Origin: Niebla homalea | Taxonomy: Eukaryota > Ascomycota > Lecanoromycetes > Lecanorales > Ramalinaceae | Direction: 5' to 3' | Assembly (NCBI GenBank): GCA_019925105.1 | Contig: JAHGAU010000004.1 | Coordinates: forward strand, 1,922,001-1,986,000 | Length of the DNA stretch: 64,000 bases | In this document: one piece after another, positions 13,203 through 24,524 of the stretch | Layout: each line of letters opens with the position of its first letter | Numbering within the stretch: position 1 is the stretch's first letter | The notes under the pieces: model-generated | Seen by the model: only the letters and a program-made list of their open reading frames with translations | Databases searched by the model: none | Told to the model about the DNA's origin: nothing | Position numbers and translations under genes: made by a program

Positions 13203-16200
13203 GATATAAATATTGAAGGATGGCGACGAATAAAGGGACCCCAGAGGTCCAAAACGATGCGCATATGTATAGCTTTAATAATAGTAAGGGAAGTATATTA
13301 AGTACGATAAGTGGAAGTAACGTAATAGTTAAGAATAAGGTGGTAAACGGGTAAGTAACTTATATTAACAGAAACGGCGATAATACGTATAGGTAATATT
13401 ATAATAATAAGCCGGATAACGCTTAAAATAAATAAGGAAATTAAGGTTAATAAAATACGTATATTGAAACGTATAAAACGCGTAATAATAATACGGAGGT
13501 AATAGGTAAATAAAGGGGTAAGAAGGCCGGTACGGTATTAACGGCGAGGGGTACGGGCGGGAAAAAAGGGTAAAAAGACCGTAATAAAAATACTATTAAG
13601 GATATATAAAAGGGAAATAAGGTTAATAAAGAAAATAAGACCTTAAGGGATTAAAAGTAAAAAACGGAAACGGTACGTCGCCCGGTAAATAAAAGCGAAA
13701 AAGCAATAAAAAAAATAATAAAGGCCTTAAAAGGACTCCTTACGGTAAAGTAAAAAAATATTACGTTAAAGATTTAACCGATATTATAAATTAAATTAAA
13801 AGGTATAAAAGATTTCTACGTAAAAGTAAAAATAAGGTTAAGGGAAACGGAGCAATTATAAGGTTTTTAAAAGGTAATAATAAAGACATTAATAAAAAAT
13901 AAAAATAATAACTTAAGGTTAAGTATATAAAGTAAAAGTATAAAAGCGGCGGCCTTTTAAATAAAAGAAAGCTGGGCGATAAAAATAATAAAAAAAATAC
14001 CCGTAATAAAGAATAAAAGGATAACGGAAGAAAAAACGGCTACGTTAAAAAAAACGAGGATAATAACGGTCCGTTTATTTAATAATAAAAAGAGGAACGT
14101 AACGGTAAAAATAAATCCGTTATAATTAATAAAAACTTTTAAAGTAACGATAAAACCATTAATAAAATAAATTATTACGGTATATAAATTATAAAATAAG
14201 GATATCCTCCTTAATATAACGTTTTTAAAAATAAAAGAAAACTTAAAGAAATTTAAAACTTAAGTTAATAAAAGAAAATATAAATTAATTAAAATTTTAA
14301 GGTAATCGTTTACCATTATAGTGGATAAAATATATTTATTACGTTTTAAAAAAGCCAAAAAAAAATTTATATTAAAAAGTATAAAAAAAGAAATTATAAT
14401 TTTTTACTTAAAATTTAAGATCGTTAATTATAAACTTCCGCTAATAATAAAGAGATTTAATTTTTTAAGATACGTAAAAAGGTATTTTACCGTTATATTA
14501 AGTATAACGTTAATAAAAATATATAACAACGTTTTAAATAAAGGGATTATTAAAAAAAGATTTCTTAAGATAACTTAACTATAAAATAAAACGGTTAATA
14601 TTTATTAATATTTTAAGTATTAAGATTATAAATATATTATTATAAAATACCTTAATATTATAAAATATATGGTTTAAATTAAGGGCTATAATACTTATAA
14701 GTATATAAACTTAATAATTAAAAGGCTTATAAAAAGTATACTTAAATACGCCGTATATAATAAGGAGGAATACCCAGTATAAAATTTTAAATATATAATA
14801 AAAGTTAAAAAGATTAAACGTAAAGAAACCCAGATAACCGCGAAAATCCAACGGTATAATGCGTATAAAATTAATTTAATAAGTTAATTAAAAATAATCT
14901 TAAAACGTAAACTTAATTAATTAAATAATAAAAAGTAAATAACGGTAAAGAAAAGAAAGCTTTTTATAATCTTAATTTTAAAAGTTAACTATCTTATGTT
15001 TTTAATAATAATTAAGAAGGTATTAAGATAGAAAACGTTCGGCTTTAATAAGAAGTCCGTAACCCAAATAAATATAAAAAAAAGCCTTTATAAAGGTTAA
15101 TATATAATATATTAACGTTTTTAAGAATAATATAATATAACGTCCGTAACGAAAAAATTAAAGTAATAATATTAATATTTAAATTTAAAGAAGTTAAGGA
15201 CGTTAACATTATAATAATATAGGAATTATTATATAATTCATATATATATTTATTTATTAACCCGGAAAAGGGGTTTTATTTAACTTTTAAGGAAAATAAA
15301 ATAACCAGAATAGACTTCTTTATAAATAAGCTACTTAACGTAAATAACTAAGATATTACTTATTATAATGGAAATTTTTATATATTCCGTATTATAAGGA
15401 AAAAGGATTTAAAGGGCGATTTTAATATTTATAACGTATATAACCCGCTACCGATTAATAAAGAAAAATCTTTTATAATACCGTTATTTAAAAAGGTTTT
15501 AATTACTTTAAATAAATATATATTATTTAAAGATTTTAACCTATATTATTATATATGAAATAAAAAAAAAGCATATAATAAATTATATTAAATTAAATAA
15601 TCTATTAATAATTACCGCTTAAATTAATTTTTTATTATTAATATTATAAAGGACTATTATATAAAAGAATTATAAATTTAAAATAATAATTAATTTAATT
15701 TTTAATACGGAAAAGGTTATTAGTATAATCATAATATATAAGTTATAAAAGGACTTAAAATATAGCTTAAACTATATATTAATATAAATAACTTTAAATT
15801 AAACTATTAATACAATTTTATTATTACTGGTAAGGAAAGCATAGAAAACGATTAAAATAATAAAGGTTTATATAAAAGCAAAGGAAATAATAATATAATT
15901 TATAAATTTCCTTTAATTAAATAATAAAAACTAAATTAACCTTTATATAAATTAAATAATAAAAATATTAAATAAAGTAATCGATAAAATTATTTTAATA
16001 ATAAAACCCTCTTAAAGAGCTAAAATTTACTAAAATAAAAAATATATAACTGCAATTATAAAGGCGAAAAGGCTAATTAAGCAAGCTTTTAAATATAGAA
16101 ATTAAGAAATACTTAATTAATTAAAAATTACTTAAAAGGAAAAAGAAAAAATTATTAAAAAGGTTAAATAAATATACTTTTAATTTACGGTATATAACTT

Positions 16201-19014
16201 AATAATTTTACTTTATAATATTTAAAAGTTAATAAAGTATAATAAAAAATAAAATAAGAAATTAAAATTTATCCTTAAATTCCCGCCTTTTAAAAGACTT
16301 AATAATATATTAATTAATATTTTTAACGGTAAAATTAAGGCCCCTAAAGAAGCATTTTTCCTTTTTCTATTAAAAACTGATTTAAACGATATTAACGGCG
16401 TTATATACTTTAACCCCGTATTAATAAATAAGGTAATAATATAAAATATAATAATTAAAACGATTAATAAATTAAAGAAAAATAAAGCCCCGGAATTAAA
16501 TAAGATTCTTAATAGATTCTTAATAATAATAATTTTATTATTTAAAAAGGTTTTTATTTACCTTTTTTAAGTATATTTTAATGTTAATTATTATTTACGT
16601 AAATTTAAGGAAATAAAAATAATTATCCTTAAGAAGCTTATTAAGCCGGATTACTTTAAGGTAAAGTTTTATAAACTTATTATACTTTTATATATATTAA
16701 AGAAAACCTTAAAGATAATAATAATAAAGATTTTTAATAATTATATAAAGAATTACGGATTTCTTTTTAATTAATAAATAAAAATAAAAAGAAATTAATT
16801 AATAAAAATAACTTTTAAAGGATTAATTAACGGTATATATATAGTATAAAATTATAAGAAGAAGTATATCGCAAGTTTTCTTTCTTTTAATATTATAAGT
16901 ATTTTTAATAAAATAAATTATTTAAAATTATTATATAACTTAAAGAAAAAGGGGATATTACTTTTTTTAATTAAATAAACGAAGAGTTTCCTGAACGACT
17001 AAGCTACGTTAATTAGCTTAAAAAAAAAATAAGCTTAATAAAGCTTATTATAACGGAAAATCCTTAAGGATCGTTTATTTTTTTAATATTATTTTTATTC
17101 TTTAACGGTTTATTAATTAAAAAGCTTATTAAGTTAAAATAAAAGGTTTAAGTTAAAAGCTTTATTAATAACGTTTACCTTTTAATTTATAATATTTTTA
17201 TACGTATAAATTATTTAAAATTAAAATAAACCTATAAAGTTTATCTTTAATAAGCGAGAACTTATAAGGTTTAATTTACGTTATATAAATACGAATTTAT
17301 TTATATAATTAAGAGTTTAAGGCTATATAATATAATAGTTATAATAGACTTAAATAAAGTTACGGTAAAGCCGGATATTAATATTAAAGTCCTTAATTTT
17401 TAAATAAATAAGAAGCTTAATTAAAAGGATTATATAAAAAAGGTTTAAAAAAAGATAACTTTATAAGAAAAAAGCCTTATTTATTTTGCCGTATTAATAT
17501 AAAAAGCTATATTATAAAAGGCCCGGACTATTTATTAAACTATAATAAAGTTAGCTATAATATAAATTATAACTATTTAATATATATTTAAAAGTACTTT
17601 AAAATATAAGAAAAAGCTTATCTAAATATTATAAAAAGTCTAAAACCGGTATTTAAAAGTAATTAACGGTATTTATAAAGTAATTTTTATCCCGGTATTA
17701 AAGTTTAAGGTTTTTATACCGCCGATTAAGGTTTTATTGGATTAAATAATCATTTAAATAAGGTTAAAAAGAAGTATATATTTAGTTATATTAATAGGAA
17801 ACGGGCGGATCCGCCAGAATCTTAATAAGTTTTAAGTTAAAAAAAGTAAATTAAAAATATTTATCTTCTTTCCTATTAAGATAAAGTAAGAATAAGTTAA
17901 AAAAAAAGTTAATTTTACCGGTATTTTAAAAATTAACTTAAGCGGATATAAATTCCCGTTAAGCGTAAAAAAGATTAAGATTAAGGGGATTTAAAAAGCG
18001 AAGGTTATAGCGATTACTTTATAGGCTACGATAAAGTAAATTAAGCTTTAATAAAAATATAAGGACTTTATACTTTAAAGTTATTATTATCTAGTTTTTA
18101 ACGATAAAAAGATTATTAATAAGTATTTCTGCCGTTATAATATTATAAAAAAGGGTAATAACGTATTAACAATTTAATTTTAAACGGGTAAAAACGGTTT
18201 AATTTACTTCCTATTTATTATATATACCGGGGGTCGGATAAACGCCGGATATAAATATAAATAAAAAAAGTAAAACGTTATATATGTCCTTATCTCTTAT
18301 CCTTTATTTACGGAAATTAAGTTAAAATTCATCGTAAAAGTTAATATTTATAATTATTACCAGATATTAATTATAAAGTAAAATATCTGGGTAATTATTA
18401 AGTTTATAATATTTACCGGACTATTATTATAATTTAATTTTATTATAGAAATAAACAAAGTTATTAAAGACTTTACGGAAAAGGCCCGTTATTAATTAAG
18501 GAAGAAAAAAAGGAGCGGAAACCGGTTACGTTAATTATATAAATCGGAAAGCATCTTTTATAGCTATAAGGATATAATAATAAACGCTTATTAAAAGTCC
18601 TTAAAGGAGTTAACGGCGATAATAATATAAAAAGGGTATATATTAAATACGTAAGTATTAATAAGGATATTTAGAGGTATTATATAAGGTTAAAATAATA
18701 TAAATATATAAAGGAATAGAAGAATAATAAGCTTAAGGATAGCTTTAATAAGGATACGGTTATAATATTATAAATTTTCTTAAGGGAGTTAAAATATAAA
18801 GAATATATAAATAAATTATTACTTTTTAAACGGCCATTAATATCCTTTACCTTAATAGATAAAGGGTAAAGGCCTGGTAAACGCCGGTTTTTGCCTTAAC
18901 GTTATGAGTATCAGGTTTTTACGGTTACCAGTAAAATTAAAAGGCCGCGTATTAAGGAACGCCGGAATTAGCTTAGCTAGACCCGTAGTATAAATCAATT
19001 AATCAATCAATCAA
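13203..19014 (+). mobile_element. LINE copy C (Tad1-like), full length, RIP-degraded, inserted into copy B
   Basis: Complete ~5.8-kb non-LTR element. The ORF1 start ATG is at 13220. ORF1 runs to about 15060. The ORF2 endonuclease spans about 15090-16060, the reverse transcriptase about 16300-17340 (the catalytic F-x-D-D-like box near 17165), and the Tad1-type region C-terminal to RT about 17345-18470. A conserved 3' end follows (ACGCCGGAATTAG ... GCTAGACCCGTAGTATAAA) with a tail of TCAA repeats at 18994-19014. All domains are broken by TAA/TAG codons at expected Gln positions. It interrupts copy B near its RT 3' part: sequence left of 13203 and right of 19015 joins into one LINE. An imperfect duplication (TAATTATAAT plus a few bases) is visible at both junctions. 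Confidence 0.87.
18991..19014 (+). repeat. (TCAA)n 3' tail of LINE copy C
   Basis: Tandem TCAA units, one altered to TTAA, terminate the element. The same kind of tail ends LINE copies B and D and both SINE-like elements in this window. A tandem tetranucleotide 3' end is typical of some target-primed non-LTR elements. Confidence 0.85.
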
Positions 19015-20680
19015 TAATAATTATAATAAACTTAGCTAAGGTTACGGTAAAGCCGGAAGTTAATATTAAAGCTTTTAGCCTTTAAATTAACGGAAAGATT
19101 GATTAAAAAGATTATATAACAAAGGTTTAAAAGAAGATAATTTTATAAGAAAAAAGTTTTACCTATTTTATAATATTAACATAAAAAGTTACTTTATAAA
19201 AGGCCAGAACGGTTTATTAAATGGTGATAAAGCCGGCTATAATATACGGGGTAACTATTTAATACCTATTTAAAGGTACCTTTAAATATAGGAAAAAGCC
19301 TATTTAATAACTATTAAAAATCCAGAATTAATACTTAAAAGTAATTAATAATGCTTATAAAGCGACCTTTATCCCGGTTTTAAAGTCTAAAGTTTTTAAT
19401 TTATTAATTAAGTTATTTCTTTATTAAATAATTACATAAATAAAACTTAAAAAAAGTATATAACCCGGTTGTATTATTAAGGAATAAGCGTATCCGATTA
19501 AATTTAAGAAGTCTTGGTTAAAAAAAACAGAACAATAAATACCTATTCCCCTTATTAAAGTAAAATTAAAATTGATTAAGAAGGAAATTATGTTAATTTA
19601 TATTTAAAAAACTAATATAAATATATATAAACTGCTATTTAATATAAAGGAGGTAAAAGCTAAAAAAATTATGGTGGTAAAAGTAGTAATAATTATTAAA
19701 TAGATTAAAACGCGATAAACTAAACGTTAACATAAATATAAGGGATTAATCCTTTAAAGACGGCGGTACCCGGCTTTAAATAATAAAAAGATTATTAATA
19801 AATACCTTTACTGTTACGGGATTATAAGGAAAAGGGATAATATATTAAAAATTTAACTCCGGAAGGGGAAAAACGGCTTAATTTACTTCCTCTTTATTAT
19901 ATATATTAATAATTAAGTAAATATTAATTACGAATATTAATAAAGGAAATAGGACGTTACGTATATACTTATTTCCTATCCGTTATTTACGGAGCTTAAA
20001 ACGGGATTAATCCAAAAAACCGGCATAAACAATTATTATAGCATAGTTATTATAAAATAAGGTATCCGGGTTACCGTAAAGTTTATAATATTTATAAGTT
20101 TTTTATTATAGTTTAACCTTATTAATAAAATGAATGAAATGGCAAAAAACCTTATAAAGAAGGACCATTATTAATTAATAAGGGGGAAAAAGGGTAAGTA
20201 CCGGTTAAAGTAATTATATAAATCGGAAAGTATATTTTATAACCGAAAAGATATAATAATAAACGCTGATGAAAGACCCTTAAAAGAAACGGTCATAATA
20301 ATAAGGTAGGAAGGTATATACGATTAAGACGATAATAATATATATACCGGTAAGGGTATTTAAAGGTATTATTTAAGACATTAATACAAAATAAAACCGT
20401 TAAGAAACAGAAAAGTAATAAGTTCAAAAGTAACCTTTAAAAGGACTTAATTATTTTCTTTGCAAAAGTATATAGATAAATTATTATTCTTTAAATAACC
20501 GTAAACGCTCTTTATCCTTTAAAATAAAAGTAATGGTTATATAGATACCAGTTTTTAATTTTAACGTTATACATATAAAGCTTTTTACGGTTACTAATAA
20601 GGCTTAATAACCGACTATTAAGGAACGCCGGAAATAACTTAATTAAATCCGTAATAAAAATCAATTAATCAATTAATCAA
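19015..20680 (+). mobile_element. LINE copy B, 3' segment
   Basis: Begins at the position of the element where the 5' segment stops at 13202, and parallels 17340-19014 of copy C throughout (for example GGTTACGGTAAAGCCGG at both 17360 and 19042 with RIP differences). It ends with the shared 3' terminus and the tail TCAATTAATCAATTAATCAA at 20661-20680. An independent 5'-truncated insertion is the alternative. A split of one element is favoured because the break points match and the summed length is 5.8 kb. Confidence 0.75.
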
Positions 20681-21209
20681 ATTAATATTATTCTATTATA
20701 CTATTAAGTATTCCTTAACGTATTTTTCATCCTGGTATTCAATACTTTATATTATAATACATTTAAAAATTTTAATTAAAGGATTTAAAAGTCAAAAATT
20801 AAATAAGGATTCTATAAATTCCTATAAATTTATTTTTAAATGAATTTAAAGAATATTCTTCAAGGTAATTTATAGCCTTTGAATCGCCTTATTAAGGTTT
20901 AACCCTTAAATCGGTTCTTTATTGAACTTAATATAATTAACTTTTACTTTTAACACTATCGTAACTTTCCGTTCTAATTATTGACCTTTTTTTTTTACAG
21001 CTTATCCGGATATTTATCGCCGTATAATTTAATTATAAATATCCCCTATTTAATATTATTATTAATTATTGGCTTTCCCTCCGTTATTAATAAGTATTAT
21101 TAATAAAAGCCTTTGTTTTACTTTATTATTATTTATACGGACGTAAATAAATTAACTTTAATATAATATTAAAATATAAACCCCTTTAAAGGTAATTAGG
21201 AGATAAACG
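20681..21209. other. AT-rich boundary between the retroelement nest and the kinase gene
   Basis: AT-rich sequence with no recognisable ORF or repeat. Composition changes to GC-normal near 21210. The downstream flank of the kinase gene is therefore short. Confidence 0.5.
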
Positions 21210-21244
21210 GTAAAAACATTAAAGTACAGAGGTATAGGAGTAAA

Positions 21245-21325
21245 GGGGCCGAAGGCCCTAATATACCCAGTCGGCTGGGTGGCGGACTAACCCCGGGCTT
21301 GGCCCGGAGTAGGCCTGGCAGGGCC
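21245..21325. other. Cluster of GC-rich stem-loops just beyond the kinase stop codon
   Basis: Four short perfect or near-perfect inverted repeats follow one another: GGGCC-GAA-GGCCC (21246-21258), CCCAG-TCGG-CTGGG (21266-21279), CCGGGC-TTG-GCCCGG (21293-21307) and GGCC-TGGCAG-GGCC (21312-21325). They lie within 120 bp downstream of the kinase stop codon, in its probable 3' untranslated region. They could shape the 3' end of the transcript or be the remnant of a small foldback element. Confidence 0.55.
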
Positions 21326-21364
21326 TGCACCTAAGCTACCAACGCCCCTGAACCCTGACAGACA

Positions 21365-23209
21365 TCACGGAGCCTGACGCTTCTCCCCCACCTTTTTCAT
21401 CTCTTGAAACTCTTGGGGCTTTTCAATGAAGTCAAAGCATCGATGAAGAAGCGATTCCGTAGCCGACGGACGGGCCCGCGGCTCCCATGCCACCATGTTC
21501 ATGGTCAAGTGCGCAAGTTGATTTTCATCTTCCATGCTTATCTGTTCCAAAGTCTGTGAAATGAGCTGGTGGTCACCTTCCTTCCGCAGGTACAGCTGAG
21601 TACCTCGGTTGCTTTTGTATGCGCTAGAGAACCACATTCGGGCGAACACTTGACCGAGCAAGTATATATCGATGCTTTGATTATAGGTCCGATATTGACC
21701 ATGTGTAATCTCTGGAGGCAGAAAGTCCTGGTGACATAGCGAGTAATCGTTGTCTTCAGGCTTCAGACACATCTTTCCGAAGTCACATAGCCCCGCATCC
21801 AGTGGTCTTTCGAATACAAGGATGTTCTGCGGTGTGATATCTCTGTGCATATACCCCTTTGAATGGATCGTTTCCAATCCAAGGAGTAGTCTTTGCGCAA
21901 GCCAAATGCGTCTGCCCCATGGACGTACTGAGTCGCTACTCCATATTATTCGATGAAAGTCCACACCCTTCTTCATGACTATCCAGACGTTCATGGGTAA
22001 TGGGCACTTTTCAGTGTCCTGATTGTTTTCCTTGCCATTGACCGAATTATAGATGCCTGCCACTGGAACAATGCCTATTTTGCCTGCAAACTGGGTCATG
22101 GCGATGAGCTCAGGAGTTGCCTGTTTTCGAGCGAGCTCATTCTTGATGACCAGCTGCTTCGCGACGCGAAGGTCTCCAATCTTTGGATCGAACCCCTCGA
22201 AACATGTCCCAAATGCTCCTGCGCCGACGCCGTGGCGGAAAACAATGTCGGGCAGATGTATGTCACACTCGAAGGGTATTCCCGATATGGCTGAGAAGTA
22301 CATATAGAACGCGGCCCCTTGATCTCTGCCTTTGAGCATGTGATTGCGACATGCAAGGTACTGTAGCTCTTCATGCCGGGTTGTGATTAGGAACTGGATC
22401 CAAAAACTCATCTCATTGACCTGAAAATGAGCGTGGCTCGTGCAGATTACACGCTTATCCCCTGCTTTCAGCATCTCACGTTCGAAGATTATGTCCCCAC
22501 CAGCGATGATCATCCAGGCTCCAGAGAAATCATGCATATACAGTAGTATGTGTTTAGCACCTAATTCCTTTGGGCTCGCCATTTTGGAGCCGGGGGGGGC
22601 CAATAATATGTCCACACCTCGATGGCTGCCGTTTCCCTTATGAGTGCCGCGGCCAACAGTCCAAATGAGACCAATGTGAACCATTGGGCAGTCGAAGCCT
22701 AGACGGAAATATCCTACTTGCTGGGTACCTGAACATATTTCAGGACTTCTTCTAGTCTCACCTTCATCTTCTGTTTCTCCGTCGTCTCTGATTAAAGGCC
22801 CTGGCGCTTCCATAGCAGGTGCTTCACCAGTCTTCATTATGTAAGTAGAATGATGGTTAGACAGCTTTCCAGTCGCTTTCAGCTCCAATAGACCATGTAT
22901 GGCATCACGGGCTGCTCTATTTTCGGGGACAATTCTCAGAATGTCTTGCTTCTTCCACTCATCCAAATCTTTTTTTGGAGTATCGTATAGTATAGAGGGC
23001 GGTTGCTTTACGACCTGATCATGGATGTTTGCTTCTAGATGCGGTGCTTGCTCGCCTGGCTGCCCAGCATTTTTCTGCTGACTATGCGTATAATGCCAAT
23101 CTTGAGCCGTTGGGCTCTCGACACTTCCGGCCTTCGTTCCGGCGAAGTTGCGATCCATGCTATGGCTTATCAAATTCGATAATATAAACCTTGGGACCGT
23201 GTGCTGCAC
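21365..23209 (-). CDS. Protein kinase with N-terminal FHA-like domain
   Basis: An intact 614-codon, apparently intronless gene. The C-terminal half is a complete eukaryotic-type protein kinase. It has a glycine-rich loop GVGAGAFG at residues 327-334, the ATP-anchoring lysine K351 in VAK, the catalytic loop H455-R456-D457 with N462, the metal-binding D476-F477-G478, PPE in place of APE at 498-500, D514, and the late R580. All catalytic residues are present, so it is probably an active Ser/Thr kinase (ITPQN in the loop; substrate unknown). Residues ~165-272 resemble a divergent forkhead-associated phosphopeptide-binding domain (TVGRG at 184-188, HILLYMH at 220-226), as in several expanded fungal kinase families. 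The first ~160 residues look disordered and acidic-polar. Met18 (codon 23156-23158) is an alternative start. There is no signal peptide or membrane segment. Codon composition is GC-normal with no RIP stops, in sharp contrast to both flanks. Confidence 0.9.
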   Translation of the reverse strand: MQHTVPRFILSNLISHSMDRNFAGTKAGSVESPTAQDWHYTHSQQKNAGQPGEQAPHLEANIHDQVVKQPPSILYDTPKKDLDEWKKQDILRIVPENRAARDAIHGLLELKATGKLSNHHSTYIMKTGEAPAMEAPGPLIRDDGETEDEGETRRSPEICSGTQQVGYFRLGFDCPMVHIGLIWTVGRGTHKGNGSHRGVDILLAPPGSKMASPKELGAKHILLYMHDFSGAWMIIAGGDIIFEREMLKAGDKRVICTSHAHFQVNEMSFWIQFLITTRHEELQYLACRNHMLKGRDQGAAFYMYFSAISGIPFECDIHLPDIVFRHGVGAGAFGTCFEGFDPKIGDLRVAKQLVIKNELARKQATPELIAMTQFAGKIGIVPVAGIYNSVNGKENNQDTEKCPLPMNVWIVMKKGVDFHRIIWSSDSVRPWGRRIWLAQRLLLGLETIHSKGYMHRDITPQNILVFERPLDAGLCDFGKMCLKPEDNDYSLCHQDFLPPEITHGQYRTYNQSIDIYLLGQVFARMWFSSAYKSNRGTQLYLRKEGDHQLISQTLEQISMEDENQLAHLTMNMVAWEPRARPSATESLLHRCFDFIEKPQEFQEMKKVGEKRQAP

Positions 23210-23409
23210 TTAGTCCTGAACGGTGTCAAAGAGAATGTAGAAGGTGCACGGGGGTATTCCGCGGTTGCCTTGGCAGTCTTCGCACTGAAGACCCTATCGC
23301 ATAAAGGCCTATTAAACGGCCTTTCATTAACGGTATTACAGGTATATCGGTGCATATGGTACGATAACTATACTGGTACTATACAGGCCTTTTAATGGAT
23401 ATAAATCCG
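23210..23409. promoter_or_regulatory. Presumed upstream (promoter) region of the kinase gene
   Basis: The 200-bp GC-normal sequence between the kinase start and a dispersed repeat. It contains the small inverted repeat AAAGGCC-TATTAAAC-GGCCTTT near 23303-23324. No core promoter element can be assigned with confidence. The short frames here on either strand look non-coding. Confidence 0.35.
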
Positions 23410-23567
23410 TGTCAGCCTGGGTGCAGGCATGGTGGTGGTATTACAAGGAGTATTACTGAGCCGTTATATAACGGTATTAAGATATTATTATAGCCTGTAT
23501 AAATATTATTACCTGACCGTTAATCTTATATTACCCGGGTATTTTATATAGATAATATTATGCTTTT
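23410..23567 (+). repeat. Dispersed ~158-bp repeat, copy 1 (RIP-mutated)
   Basis: Begins TGTCAGCCTGGGTGCAGGC and aligns without gaps to 60825-60982. Differences are largely transitions (for example GTTATATAACGG here against GTTATGCGATGG there). The TGTCAG start resembles LTR termini, but no CA end or target duplication can be seen, so its class is open. It sits immediately upstream of the kinase gene. Confidence 0.8.
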
Positions 23568-24261
23568 TAAATAAATTATATATAATCTATATATATATTA
23601 TTTACTTTTATACGTCTTTACGTTTAATAGTTATAAGTCCGGTATTATATATTATTATAGCCACTTATTTATTAATTAATTTAAAGGCGTAACTACTTAT
23701 TTAAAAAGGTTTAAATTAAGTCCTTAAGGTCAATATACTATATATAAATTAAAAATATAAAAAGAATTAAAAAGTATAATAAGCTTATTACTTATTATTC
23801 CTTTATATCCTTAGAATAAGTTTATATAAAATTAAGCTTATTACCTTAAAAAATTAAGATTTATAGTTTATTATTATTAAAGGTAAAATTATTAAGTATT
23901 ATGTTTAACAGCTTATTAACCCGCTTTTATAATAAAATTAATAAGCTTAAATAAGCTAATAAAACCAATATAACCTATTATTATAGTAAAAAAATTAATT
24001 AACTTAAGGGTATTATTAACTTATAAATATAATCTATAAATATAAAAGTTAAAACTATAAAAATAAAAAAAGCAATACGTATTTTTTATCAAAATTAACG
24101 ACTTTATATTCTTAATAGTTAATAAGGTAAACTTCATTTACCTTAAGGACGTAAATTATTACTTATAGAATTACTTACGTATTCTTATAATTAAACTTAT
24201 ACCTTCAAATTCCACTCGCTTTTTAACTGTAAAAAAAGAATATTATAAAATTATAATAAGA
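23568..24261. other. AT-rich RIP-degraded DNA, unassigned
   Basis: No intact frame and no partner recognised within the window. Confidence 0.45.
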
Positions 24262-24524
24262 TTTAATTTTTATTAAAATATGGAAAGGGGGAGAGCATGG
24301 AAGACACCAAACTTGCGGATGGGTACATAGAGGAGTGGAAATATTAAAAGGGCTAATTAAGGGTGGAATCGATTTATATATACTTTAAAAAGGAAGGGTA
24401 TAACGGATTATTATAGTGAGCAACCTATACTTTATTAACTTATATAAGGACTACGGCCTATCTTTAATTACACTTTATTATTACCTATTATTTTATTACT
24501 TTTATTTTTATCCCTTTTTATCTT
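24262..24524 (+). repeat. Dispersed ~260-bp repeat with TATA-like motif, copy 1
   Basis: Homologous in the same orientation to about 38130-38395. Landmarks are AAGGGGGAGAGCATGG (here hardly mutated), GGGCTAATTAAGGGTGG, GAATCGATTTATATATACTT, ACTTATATAAGG and CCTATCTTTAATTACACT. A TATA-like box followed by a pyrimidine-rich end suggests a promoter-bearing terminal repeat (LTR-like), but the ends are not defined. The 5' third is much less RIP-affected than in copy 2. Confidence 0.65.

Noticed and set aside
14321..14578. 85-codon lysine-rich frame
   Set aside because: A surviving stretch of LINE copy C ORF1 between RIP stops, not a separate gene.
21750..22643. Several frames of 60-90 codons overlapping the kinase gene
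   Set aside because: They are shadows on other frames of the 614-codon gene that carries all the kinase motifs.
21365..23209. Pseudokinase or secondary-metabolite cluster kinase
   Set aside because: VAK lysine, HRD, DFG and the catalytic Asn are all present, so there is no reason to call it inactive. No biosynthetic neighbours exist in the window.
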